A DNA stretch of 64,000 nucleotides, from contig JABFQZ010000002.1 in assembly GCA_013141435.1 (NCBI GenBank), positions 21,022 through 85,021 on the forward strand, read 5' to 3'. The DNA comes from Ferruginibacter sp. (GTDB lineage Bacteria; Bacteroidota; Bacteroidia; Chitinophagales; Chitinophagaceae). Positions within the stretch are counted from its first letter, which is position 1; every line of letters begins with the position of its first letter. Position numbers and translations under genes: made by a program. Below the pieces are notes generated by a model that searched no databases, was not told the DNA's origin, and saw nothing but the letters and a program-made list of their open reading frames with translations. This document shows positions 1-9,353 of this stretch, one piece after another.

Positions 1-428
1 ACGTTTTTACCAATTTGAGCACAACTGCCTACAGTAGCCCAAGTGTCTACCATTGTACCTTCATCTACATACGCACCTATATTTACATACGATGGCATAA
101 GTACAACATTTTTGGCAAGGTAAGCACCATACCTAGCTACTGCATGTGGCACTGCACGTACACCAAGGCTTTTATAATTACTTTTCAATTTCATTTTATC
201 ATAAAATTCAAAAGGAGGAAGTACATAAGTTTCCATTTGTTGAATTCCAAAGTAAAGCAAAATGGCTTGCTTTACCCATTCATATACTTGCCAAGTATCA
301 TTTATTGGTTGAGCAGTACGTAACAAACCTTTATCTACCTGTTCTATCACATTTCGTATAGCATCTTTATATTTTTCATCTTTTAAAAGTTCTCTATCAT
401 CCCAAGCAGCTTGTATTAAATATTGCAT
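1..428 (-). CDS. dapD: Tetrahydrodipicolinate N-succinyltransferase DapD (partial, C-terminus outside the window)
   Basis: DapD succinylates tetrahydrodipicolinate with succinyl-CoA in the cytoplasmic lysine/meso-diaminopimelate pathway. Reading the minus strand from the ATG at 426-428 gives about 142 residues, starting MQYLIQAAWDDRELL. The helical N-terminal domain is followed by the first turns of the left-handed hexapeptide beta-helix, with the family-typical stretch VDEGTMVDTWATVGSCAQIG close to the window edge. Full-length family members are about 270 residues, so roughly half is missing because the window ends, not because the gene is broken. It is transcribed away from glmS. The identification is firm; the rest of the gene and its neighbour cannot be seen. 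Confidence 0.92.
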   Translation of the reverse strand, partial: MQYLIQAAWDDRELLKDEKYKDAIRNVIEQVDKGLLRTAQPINDTWQVYEWVKQAILLYFGIQQMETYVLPPFEFYDKMKLKSNYKSLGVRAVPHAVARYGAYLAKNVVLMPSYVNIGAYVDEGTMVDTWATVGSCAQIGKN

Positions 429-748
429 AATTTTTTTTAGCGAAAATACAAAATTTCTATTTTAAATAAAATTTATAGAAGCATGAGCAATATACCAATA
501 ACCAACATTTGTTTCTTACTTTTCGTTAAAAGTATTTGGCTTCTTTACTCAACCGATGTTCCATTACAATCATTTTTTGGTCCTCAAAAAGTATTTTCGC
601 TATTATCTAGCAGCCATATAATTAAGTTTTGCAATGTAACAATACTATATCTTTTATTTAATATATAAATTCACTAACTTTAAATATCAATAAAATAGGT
701 ACAACACTCATTTTTTAATAATATTGCAATATAAAAATTCAATAAATT
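429..748. other. Intergenic region between divergent dapD and glmS; nothing specific recognised
   Basis: This AT-rich spacer of 320 bp must hold the promoters of dapD (minus) and glmS (plus). I found no exact TAnnTTTG -7 box; the nearest on the plus strand is a 7/8 match (TAACTTTA near 674). A 61-codon plus-strand reading frame at 483-668 has hydrophobic, unpatterned content and is not convincing as a gene. No RNA structure or repeat was recognised. Confidence 0.5.
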
Positions 749-2587
749 ATGTGTGGAATTGTAGGTTATACTGGGCCAAAGCAGGCTTATCCCATTATTT
801 TAAAGGGACTAAAAAGATTAGAATATAGAGGCTACGATAGCAGTGGCGTAGCATTACTACATAATGGCAAATTAGATGTATATAAAAAGAAAGGTAAAGT
901 AGCACAACTTGAAGAAAGCCTTGTAGGTGTAAATGTACATGCACATATTGGCATTGGCCACACTCGTTGGGCTACACATGGCGAACCAAGCGACAGAAAT
1001 TCGCATCCGCATACAAGCAGTTCAGGCAGGCTAAGCATGATACACAATGGTATTATAGAAAACTATGCACAGCTAAAAAAAGAATTACTCAGCAAAAATT
1101 ATACATTTACCAGCGATACCGATACCGAAGTATTACTTAATTTTATAGAAGATATTTTACTAAACAATAATTGTACACTCGAAGAAGCTGTACGCATTGC
1201 ATTAAAAAGAATTACAGGAGCATATTGCATTTTGCTTTTAGATGAGCAAGACCCAGAAACAATTATAGCTGCACGTAAAGGTAGCCCATTGGTAATCGGT
1301 ATTGGTAAAGGAGAGCATTTTTTAGCTAGCGATGCATCGCCTATTATAGAATATACAAAGGAAGTAGTGTATGTAAACGACTACGAATTGGCCATAGTAC
1401 GCCCAAATGAATTGATACTTAAAAATATTGGCAACGAAAAAATTACTCCTTTTATTACTAAATTAGATATGGAATTAGCGGCCATAGAAAAAGGCGGCTA
1501 CGATCATTTTATGCTCAAAGAAATTTATGAGCAGCCCAGTACTATACAAGATTGCCTCCGTGGGCGCCTACATGCAGAAGATGGTACTATTACAATGGCT
1601 GGTATAGACGATAATATAGAACAAATAAAAAATGCCGAACGTATTATGATTGTAGCTTGCGGTACAAGCTGGCATGCAGGTTTAGTTGCAGAGTATATTA
1701 TTGAAGAGCTTTGTAGAATACCTGTAGAGGTAGAATATGCATCGGAGTTTAGGTATAGAAATCCGATTGTAAATAAAGGAGATGTAATAATAGCAATATC
1801 CCAAAGTGGCGAAACCGCCGATACTCTAGTAGCATTAGAAAAAGCAAAAGAAAATGGAGCTTTTATTTTTGGTGTAGTAAATGCTGTGGGCTCATCTATT
1901 GCTCGCATTAGCCATGCAGGTGCATACACACATGCAGGTCACGAAATTGGTGTAGCATCTACAAAAGCATTTACAGGACAGTTGGTTGTACTTACAATGA
2001 TGGCATTACGCATCGCAATACAAAAAGAAACAATAACCCAAGAACGTTACCTACACTTACTTACAGAGCTTGCCGATGTACCCGAAAAAGTAGATGCAAT
2101 ACTTAAAAATGCCGAACATATAAAAACAATTGCATTAAAATATAAAGATGCACACGACTTTTTATTTTTAGGACGTGGGTATAATTTCCCTATAGCATTA
2201 GAAGGAGCATTGAAACTAAAAGAAATTTCTTACATACATGCCGAAGGTTACCCAGCAGCAGAAATGAAGCATGGCCCAATTGCATTGGTAGATGAAAATT
2301 TACCTGTGGTATTTATTGCAACAAAAGATTCCTACCACGAAAAAATTGTGAGCAATATGCAAGAAATAAAGGCACGAAAAGGGAAAATAATATCTATCAT
2401 TACCGAAGGCGACGACATAAGCCCAACCCTCAGTAACGACTGCATTTTTATTCCTCCTGCCGATGAATTAATTGCACCAATTATAAGTGTAATACCACTA
2501 CAATTACTTTCGTATTTTACAGGCATTGCAAAAGGTATAGATGTAGATAAACCAAGAAATTTGGCGAAGAGTGTAACGGTAGAGTAG
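749..2587 (+). CDS. glmS: Glutamine--fructose-6-phosphate aminotransferase (isomerizing) GlmS
   Basis: GlmS makes glucosamine-6-phosphate from fructose-6-phosphate and glutamine, the first step toward UDP-GlcNAc for peptidoglycan and lipopolysaccharide. The 612-residue product is the usual length. It begins MCGIVGYTG, so after removal of Met the catalytic Cys of the class II glutamine amidotransferase is the N-terminal residue. The amidotransferase domain covers about residues 2-220, followed by two SIS sugar-isomerase domains (about 285-425 and 455-600). The first SIS domain carries CGTSWHAGLV and SQSGETADT, and the C-terminus is the conserved PRNLAKSVTVE. No glmS ribozyme-like leader was seen upstream. 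The gene is monocistronic as far as can be judged: 395 bp follow before the next gene. Confidence 0.97.
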   Translation: MCGIVGYTGPKQAYPIILKGLKRLEYRGYDSSGVALLHNGKLDVYKKKGKVAQLEESLVGVNVHAHIGIGHTRWATHGEPSDRNSHPHTSSSGRLSMIHNGIIENYAQLKKELLSKNYTFTSDTDTEVLLNFIEDILLNNNCTLEEAVRIALKRITGAYCILLLDEQDPETIIAARKGSPLVIGIGKGEHFLASDASPIIEYTKEVVYVNDYELAIVRPNELILKNIGNEKITPFITKLDMELAAIEKGGYDHFMLKEIYEQPSTIQDCLRGRLHAEDGTITMAGIDDNIEQIKNAERIMIVACGTSWHAGLVAEYIIEELCRIPVEVEYASEFRYRNPIVNKGDVIIAISQSGETADTLVALEKAKENGAFIFGVVNAVGSSIARISHAGAYTHAGHEIGVASTKAFTGQLVVLTMMALRIAIQKETITQERYLHLLTELADVPEKVDAILKNAEHIKTIALKYKDAHDFLFLGRGYNFPIALEGALKLKEISYIHAEGYPAAEMKHGPIALVDENLPVVFIATKDSYHEKIVSNMQEIKARKGKIISIITEGDDISPTLSNDCIFIPPADELIAPIISVIPLQLLSYFTGIAKGIDVDKPRNLAKSVTVE

Positions 2588-2755
2588 GAAACTTTGACCA
2601 GAAAAAAAAACTAAAAAAAAAGAATATTGAACATTCAAAATTGTTTATTGAACATTCTTAATTCCGCTTTTAAAAAACTCAATACTCAACATACAATTTT
2701 CAAAGTTCAAATAAAAACAAGTTCCAAAATTTAAGCTCTTTGTTTTAAATGATAA

Positions 2756-2800
2756 TTTTAGCTGGGGCAAAAAAGCCTTACTTTTTTGCCCCAGCTAAAA
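2756..2800. repeat. Perfect 20-bp inverted repeat with a 5-nt loop
   Basis: The arms at 2756-2775 and 2781-2800 are exactly complementary over 20 bp, and the loop is CCTTA. The arms contain TAGCTGGGGC, GC-rich against the AT-rich surroundings. No T-tract follows on either strand, so it is not a textbook terminator, although it could stop or stabilise glmS mRNA 170 nt past the stop codon. A repeat copy follows within about 15 bp. Confidence 0.8.
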
Positions 2801-2812
2801 CACAGCTATGTT

Positions 2813-2868
2813 CAACATCGTTGTGTCACTCACTTGTACGGCATACCTTTATTCATCTTTTATTATGC
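2813..2868 (+). repeat. Dispersed intergenic repeat, TGGCG family, copy 1 (divergent)
   Basis: From the GTC at 2825 this copy aligns without gaps over 44 nt to copies at 41592-41635 and 62607-62650, at about 70% identity by eye. All three end in a TATTATG or AATTATG block. The GGCG core is degenerate here (TTGTGTCAC). It lies 115 nt upstream of the DUF4954 start. Confidence 0.5.
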
Positions 2869-2982
2869 AATAGAGTATGGAGGAGACTATGCACAAACTT
2901 ATTCCGAAGAGATTTTCCTTTAGTACCCACGGGTGCTACCTGTACTTAAAACATCTATGTAAAAATACTAAATACTGCCCTT

Positions 2983-5085
2983 ATGAACATCATAAAAACA
3001 CACCCTGTAGAAGAACTAGGATATAATTTTATAGAACCTAAATATATACCCGAAGGGCAAACCGAATACCATATTAGAGATATGCAAAACGGAGGTAAAA
3101 AATACAGAGCTCTAACAGCTTTGGAATTAGATACGCTCATTCACAATCGAAACACATCAGACAATTGGAATAATGTACAAGTATCGGAAAATTTCACAGC
3201 TGGACTAATCAAAAATTGTAAATTTTATGGCTTGGTACGTATAGGTGTTTTACAACCATTTTATAGGGAGTTTCATAATTTTAGAATGCCAGTAGGCTTG
3301 TATAACAGCACCATCATTAGCTGCGATTTAGGCGATAATATATGCATAGAAAATGTAAATTTTTTGAGCCATTACATTATAGAAAACGATGTAATGATGG
3401 CCAATGTAAATGAATTAGCTTGTACCGATCATGCCAAATTTGGGAATGGTATTTTAAAAGAAGACGAAAAAGAAAGTATAAGAACATGGGTAGAAGTATG
3501 CAATGAAAATGGTGGAAGAAGCATTTTACCATTTAATGGTATGCTACCTGGCGATGCTTATTTGTGGAGTAAATATAGAGATGATGCTGAATTGATGAAC
3601 AGGTTTAAAGAATTTACACAAAAAGAATTAGATGAAAAAAGAGGCTATTATGGCAAAGTTGGAGAACGTACAGTTATAAAAAATTGCGGAATTATAAAAG
3701 ATACTTGGATAGGTGCCGATGCATATTTAAAAGGTGCAAACAAAATAAAAAATGTAACCATAAATAGCGATGCTGCACGCAAAACACAAATAGGCGAAGG
3801 CTGCGAACTAGTAAATGGTATTGTTGGCTATGGTTGCAGGGCTTTTTATGGAGTAAAGGCTGTGCGTTTTATTATGGCTTCCCATTCGCAATTAAAATAT
3901 GGTGCAAGGCTTATAAATTCATATTTGGGAAATAACTCTACCATTTCCTGTTGCGAAGTATTAAACTCTCTCATTTTTCCCAATCATGAGCAGCATCACA
4001 ATAATTCATTTTTATGCGCAGCCTTACTAATGGGGCAAAGTAATATGGCTGCTGGTGCTACAATTGGCAGCAACCACAATAGTCGTGGGGCAGATGGCGA
4101 AATACAAGCAGGCAGAGGATTTTGGCCAGGTCTTTGTGTGAGTTTAAAACACAATAGTAAGTTTGCTTCATTTACAATAATTGCCAAAGGCGATTTTCCA
4201 TCGGAAGTAAATGTGCCAATTCCTTTTGCATTAATTAGTAATGATATTGTAAATAACCAATTGGTAGTAATGCCAGCATATTGGTTTATGTATAATATGT
4301 ATGCGCTAGAACGCAATGCTTGGAAATATAAAAACAGGGATAAACGAACAGAAAAAATACAAGGAATTGAATTTGATTATTTAGCACCCGATACTATTAA
4401 TGAAATATTTGATGCTGTAAATGTTTTAGATAAACTAGATGTAGATGCTGCTGATACTGCAGAAATAAGTGGGTGGGAAAATTCTACGAGGCTTACAAAA
4501 GTAATAAAAGTAAAAAAATCGGTTTCGGTTTTTAAAGAATTAATAAAATTTTACGGAACTACTGTTTTGTTGAACCATTTTGTAAAAAATAATTTTGAAG
4601 ATTTTGACACTTTCAAAAAATCAATACCACAAATTATTAGTAGAACGGCTTGGTTAAATATTGGTGGCCAATTAATGAAAGCAGACACTGTAAAAAAATT
4701 AAAAACTGATATTAAAACAGACGTAATAAATAGCTGGACCGACTTACATCATTTTTATAAAAATGAAAACAATCATTACGAAAATGATATATTAGAACAT
4801 GCTTATTGCTCATTACTCGAAATTTTAAATCTTACCACCAAGCAATTTACAGCTGATTTGTTTTTATCGTTGCTAGATGAAGCTATTGCAACAAAGACTT
4901 GGATGGTAAAAGGTATATTAAACGCTAGAGAAAAAGACTACACAAATGCTTTCCGAAAAATGGTATACGAAAACAATGCCGAAATGAATAAAGTATTAGG
5001 CAAGCTAGAAGACAATAGTTTTATACAAGAACAATTTGAAGGATTGGAGGTGTTTAAGGAGATGGTGAAGGGGGTAGAGCTTTAA
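2983..5085 (+). CDS. DUF4954 family left-handed beta-helix protein
   Basis: The product is a 700-residue cytoplasmic-looking protein with no signal peptide. It matches from memory the Bacteroidota family DUF4954, whose function is not established. About residues 60-420 consist of hexapeptide-like turns (for example VGLYNSTIISCDLGDNICIE and TWIGADAYLKGANKIKNVTI), as in nucleotide-sugar acyl- and nucleotidyltransferases. A distinctive block follows, NHEQHHNNSFLCAALLMG then IGSNHNSRGADGE, rich in His and Asn and possibly the active site. The C-terminal 250 residues are helical. Its stop codon abuts the stop of the convergent subtilase gene with no spacer. A role in surface-sugar or nucleotide metabolism is only suggested by the fold. 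Confidence 0.9.
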   Translation: MNIIKTHPVEELGYNFIEPKYIPEGQTEYHIRDMQNGGKKYRALTALELDTLIHNRNTSDNWNNVQVSENFTAGLIKNCKFYGLVRIGVLQPFYREFHNFRMPVGLYNSTIISCDLGDNICIENVNFLSHYIIENDVMMANVNELACTDHAKFGNGILKEDEKESIRTWVEVCNENGGRSILPFNGMLPGDAYLWSKYRDDAELMNRFKEFTQKELDEKRGYYGKVGERTVIKNCGIIKDTWIGADAYLKGANKIKNVTINSDAARKTQIGEGCELVNGIVGYGCRAFYGVKAVRFIMASHSQLKYGARLINSYLGNNSTISCCEVLNSLIFPNHEQHHNNSFLCAALLMGQSNMAAGATIGSNHNSRGADGEIQAGRGFWPGLCVSLKHNSKFASFTIIAKGDFPSEVNVPIPFALISNDIVNNQLVVMPAYWFMYNMYALERNAWKYKNRDKRTEKIQGIEFDYLAPDTINEIFDAVNVLDKLDVDAADTAEISGWENSTRLTKVIKVKKSVSVFKELIKFYGTTVLLNHFVKNNFEDFDTFKKSIPQIISRTAWLNIGGQLMKADTVKKLKTDIKTDVINSWTDLHHFYKNENNHYENDILEHAYCSLLEILNLTTKQFTADLFLSLLDEAIATKTWMVKGILNAREKDYTNAFRKMVYENNAEMNKVLGKLEDNSFIQEQFEGLEVFKEMVKGVEL

Positions 5086-7179
5086 TTAATTTTTAATAAA
5101 TTTTAAAGACTCTCCATTCCCCAATTTTAAGTAATAAACACCAACTGCCAATTGCTCCACATGTATAGTATTTAAGGTGTTTATTAAACCTAATAAAACA
5201 ACAGCACCTTTAGTATCATAAATTTTATAATTACGATTGCCATTAATTGGCATGCCATGCAAAATTAAAAATTTACTTGTAGGATTTGGTGCTATTGTTA
5301 CAGCATTTGTAGCACAATTAATACCCACACTTACCACAGGCGAATATTCAAACCTGCCATCGTTGTCTATTTGGTTTAGCCTAAAATATATTTTACCATT
5401 GCTTAGTTTGGCAGTATTAAAATTATAATGTTGTGTTGTATTACTATTGCCATTGCCTTTTGATGGAACAAAACTTACAGCAAAAAAATCTACCCCATTG
5501 GTACTTTGCTCCACACTAAAACCTTTGCTATTTTGCTCTTGAGCTGTTTGCCACTGGATGTTGGCGGTGTTGCAATTGGTGGTGTTGGCCGTAAAGGTGG
5601 TAAGTTTTACGGGGGTTACTGCTACATTATTTACTACTATACTTCTTATAATTTCGGTACATTTATTTGTACGATGTGCTATATCAAATTCTATTTTTAC
5701 TTTGTGTGTACCTACTCCAAGCGATGCAGTTGTAATAATACCACTAGGTGCTGCAATCCATGCACCGGATTGATTTAGTTGGTAAAAATATGTTGGATTA
5801 CTGATTGTACCTCCCTGTATATCATGTGTAGAAATGGTAAGATTTATTGATGATGCAACAGCCATATTTATTGGATTGGTATAATCATGTACAATATCAA
5901 AATTTAGGTTTTGTATCAAATAACCAATACGTAATGCAGGTGTTTTTAAAGATGAAGGATTGGTAATTTGGGTTGTTGTATTTTTTATGTCAGTTATTAT
6001 TGCTCTTATTTCAGATGCTGTCTTTGAAGGCATTAAGTTCCATAACAAATTTATTGCACCTGCCGCACCTGGTGCAGAAGCTGATGTACCCTGCCAACTT
6101 ACAGTACCTGAAGTTCCAGTTTCTGTTAAACCTCTCATACCGGTTCCTTTAAAACTTAATGGTGCATTGTACGAGCTAAAACTTGCCTTGTTACCTAATC
6201 CATCACTTGCTTGTACAACAATAACAGAAGGATGAAAATTAGATAGCGTTGTTCCAATTGGATTACCATCATTACCTGCTCCAATAATAAAAAGAACTTT
6301 ACCATTAGCATCTGCTTGATTAAACATTTGGTCAAAATCAGTATCAACTCCTGTTGTTATTCCAGCTGAAATAGACAATACTTGTTTATTTCCGCTAAAA
6401 TTTGTTTCATTTATTGCAGCTTGCAAAGTGGCTAAGAGTGCGGCTTTGCTACTAAAAGCAGAGTTAATTCCAATATTTTTTAAAATAGGTTGTTTTACAT
6501 TATTCATACCACTCATGTCACCATTGTAAGCCCCTACTGCATTATTTATTTTTGCAAATGCTACACCCGCTGTTTGCGACCCATGAGCGGTTGCATTAAC
6601 AAAATCTACCGGAGTGTTTCTATAGTAATCCCAAGAAACAGTGTTATTAATTGTTGGTAAGTCCAGGTGGGAACCATTAGGTATTTCAGTTAGAACAAGA
6701 TCAACTGTTTCGGAGACTTCGTTCACATTATTCCAAAAATTATCTTTTACCAACCAATAAATGCTATCCATTAATTGCTTTTCTTTTAAAATATTTTGAT
6801 TCAGAGAATTCCAATAACCCATATCATTCCACGAATCGTTGGCGGCAAAAATGGGAGTGGTGCAAATATTATTAAACAATTTTTTGTCAAACTGTGCAGT
6901 AATACCGAATGATTTTAGATATCCAATAAGTAATGTATTTTTATCCTCATTTATTAATTCAATTAAATAATAATTTGTTTCCTTCCCAATTTCTGCAAAG
7001 CTTTTAACTGTACTATCAGTTTGTAATTTTTGTTGTAAAAATGCTAAAATAGCTTTATCGTTATGGCTAGCCTTGAAATAAATACGGTTATAAATGGTTA
7101 CAGTATCTTCATTTTCCTTTTGTGCATAAGTGTTGGTTATAATGCAGATAGTTAGTATTATCGTTATAATAAATTTCAT
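5086..7179 (-). CDS. Secreted S8 (subtilisin-like) peptidase homologue with T9SS sorting domain; catalytic Asp apparently missing
   Basis: The start is set at the ATG at 7179, which gives a clean signal peptide (MKFIITIILTICIITNTYAQ); an upstream ATG at 7203 would add eight residues. The 697-residue protein has a pro-region-like N-terminus (about 20-150), then a subtilase domain (about 155-420). The His motif HGSQTAG (His199), the oxyanion Asn in GAGNDGN (Asn303) and the Ser motif GTSASAP (Ser366) are present. Where the catalytic Asp should stand (usually IDTG, seven residues before the HxDL block) the sequence reads VLTEIPNGSHLDL, so Thr164 or Glu165 replaces it. An Ig-like region follows, then a C-terminal T9SS type A sorting domain (APNPTSKFL ... 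LKFIKN). It should be exported and surface-attached or released. It lies 33 bp downstream of the C39 lipoprotein gene, on the same strand. Whether it is proteolytically active is uncertain. Confidence 0.92.
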   Translation of the reverse strand: MKFIITIILTICIITNTYAQKENEDTVTIYNRIYFKASHNDKAILAFLQQKLQTDSTVKSFAEIGKETNYYLIELINEDKNTLLIGYLKSFGITAQFDKKLFNNICTTPIFAANDSWNDMGYWNSLNQNILKEKQLMDSIYWLVKDNFWNNVNEVSETVDLVLTEIPNGSHLDLPTINNTVSWDYYRNTPVDFVNATAHGSQTAGVAFAKINNAVGAYNGDMSGMNNVKQPILKNIGINSAFSSKAALLATLQAAINETNFSGNKQVLSISAGITTGVDTDFDQMFNQADANGKVLFIIGAGNDGNPIGTTLSNFHPSVIVVQASDGLGNKASFSSYNAPLSFKGTGMRGLTETGTSGTVSWQGTSASAPGAAGAINLLWNLMPSKTASEIRAIITDIKNTTTQITNPSSLKTPALRIGYLIQNLNFDIVHDYTNPINMAVASSINLTISTHDIQGGTISNPTYFYQLNQSGAWIAAPSGIITTASLGVGTHKVKIEFDIAHRTNKCTEIIRSIVVNNVAVTPVKLTTFTANTTNCNTANIQWQTAQEQNSKGFSVEQSTNGVDFFAVSFVPSKGNGNSNTTQHYNFNTAKLSNGKIYFRLNQIDNDGRFEYSPVVSVGINCATNAVTIAPNPTSKFLILHGMPINGNRNYKIYDTKGAVVLLGLINTLNTIHVEQLAVGVYYLKLGNGESLKFIKN

Positions 7180-7236
7180 ATATCCATTTTCATTTTGAAT
7201 CATCTTACTGAACTAGAATTTTTACTTTAGAATATT

Positions 7237-8652
7237 TTAATTTGTTTTTACAGAAATTACATTTGACCATGGGCTTTCTCCTGTTGGTGTTACAATTTTA
7301 ATTCTATAGTAATACCAAGTATTTGAGTTTAAACTATTCCATGACAAGTAAGGGTATGTAACATTTTGTTGCCAGTTAGAAAGAGTATTTGTAAAATTAA
7401 TATCAGTTGCAATTATTGTATGATAATATCCAACTGCTAAAGGACTTTGTCCACTCCAATTCATTTTAAAACCATTAGTAGTAATATTGGTAGCTGACGT
7501 TGCAACTGGAGCTGTAATAATTTGATTTGCGGTTTTAAAAACTTGAGGTGTTGAATAATTTGAAGACACTCCGTTTACATAAGATTTAACAGTCCAATAA
7601 TATGTTGTGTTAAATAAAGCTGCTTCAGTTACTCCTCCCCCTATACTTCCAAACGTTGTAGAATTATAGGTTGATGTATTTTGATTCATTACTCTATCTA
7701 CATTATCTAGAAAACCATTTAATGCAGTCCAACCAGATAGAGATTTGGATATTTGAATTCTGTAAATAGTGCCTGCTGTAGCATTTTGCCAATTTAAAGA
7801 AACAGGAATAGAAATGTTTTGAGAATTATTAATTGGTGATAAAAGTGTTGGTGCGATTGAAGTATTGCCACCATAATAATTACTTTGAACTCCATTTACT
7901 TCACATCCGATAGCAATGATGTTGTATAGATTGGAAGAGCTAGCTGATAAGCAAGAGTTCAAATAAGTTTTATAGCTGGTTTCTCTCAGGGTTTTTGTTT
8001 GGTCTAAAGGATCAATATAAAAAATCTTACTACCACTTTCAGTTGTCGTTAATTCTAAACCTACTATCGTAACAAAATGTCCAAAAGCTTTAACTTCAGA
8101 AATATAATTAGGGCTAGAGGTACTAGTGCCACCCTTTATTGAGACAAGCGTAATTATTGGCAGCCCTTTTTCCAAATTGTTTTTAATATAATTTTTTGCT
8201 TCATCTCTAATTTTAGTTTTAGGAATTGAAGGATTACAAGTACCTAAGTCGCTTTTGGCGTAGGATTGGCATTTTGAAATACTTGTTCCATCAGTACAAC
8301 TTGTTCCCATGGTGGATACTATACTGTTTAATTCTTGTACAGAAAAATTTCGATTTGGATAAACTACTGCCCTTGCAATCATATATGAAGTAGGTAAGCA
8401 GGCTTGCCCACCACAAGTAACCCCTATAGTTTTTTGATAGATATGTTTAAAGTTCGTTCCATTTACAATTATTTTTCCAAAAATTACATTTTCTGTTGCC
8501 CCATTTCCTAAATCTTCCGGAGCAGGTATTTCAATAAACTCTAAATTATTATTTGCATCACTAATTGCAGATTCTTCAGTAATTAAATCTTTAGTTTTAG
8601 TACAATTAGTAAATAAAGTTGATAAAATTATAAGTGTGATTATTTTTTTCAT
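7237..8652 (-). CDS. C39-like papain-fold cysteine peptidase lipoprotein with two fibronectin type III domains
   Basis: The 471-residue product starts with a lipoprotein signal peptide (lipobox LFTNC, lipidated Cys17), so it should be membrane-anchored and face the periplasm or surface. Residues about 75-250 look like a C39-type peptidase. Gln83 and Cys85 lie in GGQACLPTSYM, His192 in AFGHFVTIVGLE and Asp214 in YIDPLDQ, which completes a plausible catalytic set. Two fibronectin type III-like domains follow (about 270-375 and 378-471). There is no ABC transporter nearby, so a bacteriocin-leader role as in transporter-linked C39 proteins is not supported. It is probably co-transcribed with the downstream subtilase homologue. 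A -7-like box (CAAAATTA on the plus strand, 8719-8726) lies 67 nt upstream. The substrate is unknown. Confidence 0.88.
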   Translation of the reverse strand: MKKIITLIILSTLFTNCTKTKDLITEESAISDANNNLEFIEIPAPEDLGNGATENVIFGKIIVNGTNFKHIYQKTIGVTCGGQACLPTSYMIARAVVYPNRNFSVQELNSIVSTMGTSCTDGTSISKCQSYAKSDLGTCNPSIPKTKIRDEAKNYIKNNLEKGLPIITLVSIKGGTSTSSPNYISEVKAFGHFVTIVGLELTTTESGSKIFYIDPLDQTKTLRETSYKTYLNSCLSASSSNLYNIIAIGCEVNGVQSNYYGGNTSIAPTLLSPINNSQNISIPVSLNWQNATAGTIYRIQISKSLSGWTALNGFLDNVDRVMNQNTSTYNSTTFGSIGGGVTEAALFNTTYYWTVKSYVNGVSSNYSTPQVFKTANQIITAPVATSATNITTNGFKMNWSGQSPLAVGYYHTIIATDINFTNTLSNWQQNVTYPYLSWNSLNSNTWYYYRIKIVTPTGESPWSNVISVKTN

Positions 8653-8812
8653 TTCAAAATTTTATGAATAATGGATTCAAATTTCCTTAACACTAAATAA
8701 ACGACAAAATGAATGCGACAAAATTAGTAACACACGAAACCAATGAAAACCAACACGAAATCACTTTTACTGCAAACATGCTTTAGTTTTTATTGATTTA
8801 TTTTTTATTTTA

Positions 8813-8995
8813 TTATTTATCTTTTTTACTTGAATCAGATAAAGTTTGATATACTTCGCTTTTATAAATCTCAGCTGCTTCACTTACTTTTTCAATGTTT
8901 TTAGCATCGGTTGAGTCAGCACTATCTTTATGTGTTCTTTCGGTATTGGGATAACTGCTATCGCTATAACCAAATGATTCTTTTTTATCCGCCAT
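8813..8995 (-). CDS. Small hydrophilic protein of unknown function (60 aa)
   Basis: The reading frame encodes 60 residues beginning MADKKESFGYSDSSYP, rich in Ser, Asp, Lys and Glu, with no hydrophobic segment and a Lys-rich end (SSKKDK). Codon use is ordinary for the window, and it sits in a 700 bp stretch otherwise empty on both strands. I do not recognise a family. It could be a small soluble stress or regulatory protein, or a non-coding stretch that happens to be open. Its neighbours on each side are peptidase genes. Confidence 0.5.
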   Translation of the reverse strand: MADKKESFGYSDSSYPNTERTHKDSADSTDAKNIEKVSEAAEIYKSEVYQTLSDSSKKDK

Positions 8996-9107
8996 AATTA
9001 TTAATTTTTTAATGATGAATTAATAAAGTAAAACAAGTAATAAAAATAATTTAATTACAAATGATTAACATGAAACCTTCAAAGACAAACACAGAACCAC
9101 TCCAAAA

Positions 9108-9207
9108 ACACCAAACCCCAAAAACCTTACACGAAACCATTTCCCCTTTACCCGTACTTATTCTTATTTTTAAAAAGTGAAATTCTTTTTAAGTTTTATT
9201 GCTATCA
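9108..9207 (+). repeat. Direct repeat copy 1: remnant of a sensor-kinase gene 5' end
   Basis: This 100-bp block is nearly identical to 9800-9898, with one short substituted/indel patch near position 45-55 and two changes near the end. The downstream copy contains the GTG start and first codons of the sensor kinase. Here the equivalent GTG at 9177 opens MKFFLSFIAI but then runs into IRKINS and a stop at 9228-9230. Copy 1 is therefore a vestigial kinase start, or was left by a duplication. Confidence 0.85.
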
Positions 9208-9353
9208 CAATAAGGAAAATAAACAGCTAATTAAGCATACTCAATACTATTTTATAAACTTTTTTGGTATTACGGAGTATTAAAACTATGTTTTAGCCTT
9301 TCTAATTAGTAATACAACTTATTAAAAATTTGTACCTTTATAAAAAATATATT

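Larger units (their letters stand above)
2588..2982. other. Intergenic region with a long perfect hairpin and one copy of the TGGCG-family repeat
   Basis: This 395 bp spacer separates glmS from the DUF4954 gene. It holds short CAATACTCAACAT/AACATTC-type low-complexity sequence near 2627-2700, a perfect 20-bp inverted repeat at 2756-2800 and one divergent copy of the dispersed repeat at about 2813-2868. A 66-codon plus-strand reading frame across the hairpin (2749-2949) is an artefact of the repeats. No clear promoter for the downstream gene was found. Confidence 0.6.

Noticed and set aside
483..668. 61-codon plus-strand reading frame in the dapD-glmS gap
   Set aside because: Random-looking hydrophobic content, no promoter box and no family resemblance; the gap is needed for two promoters.
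2749..2949. 66-codon reading frame across the 20-bp hairpin and repeat copy 1
   Set aside because: It exists only because the hairpin and repeat are open in this frame; the Cys/Arg/His-rich content is not protein-like.
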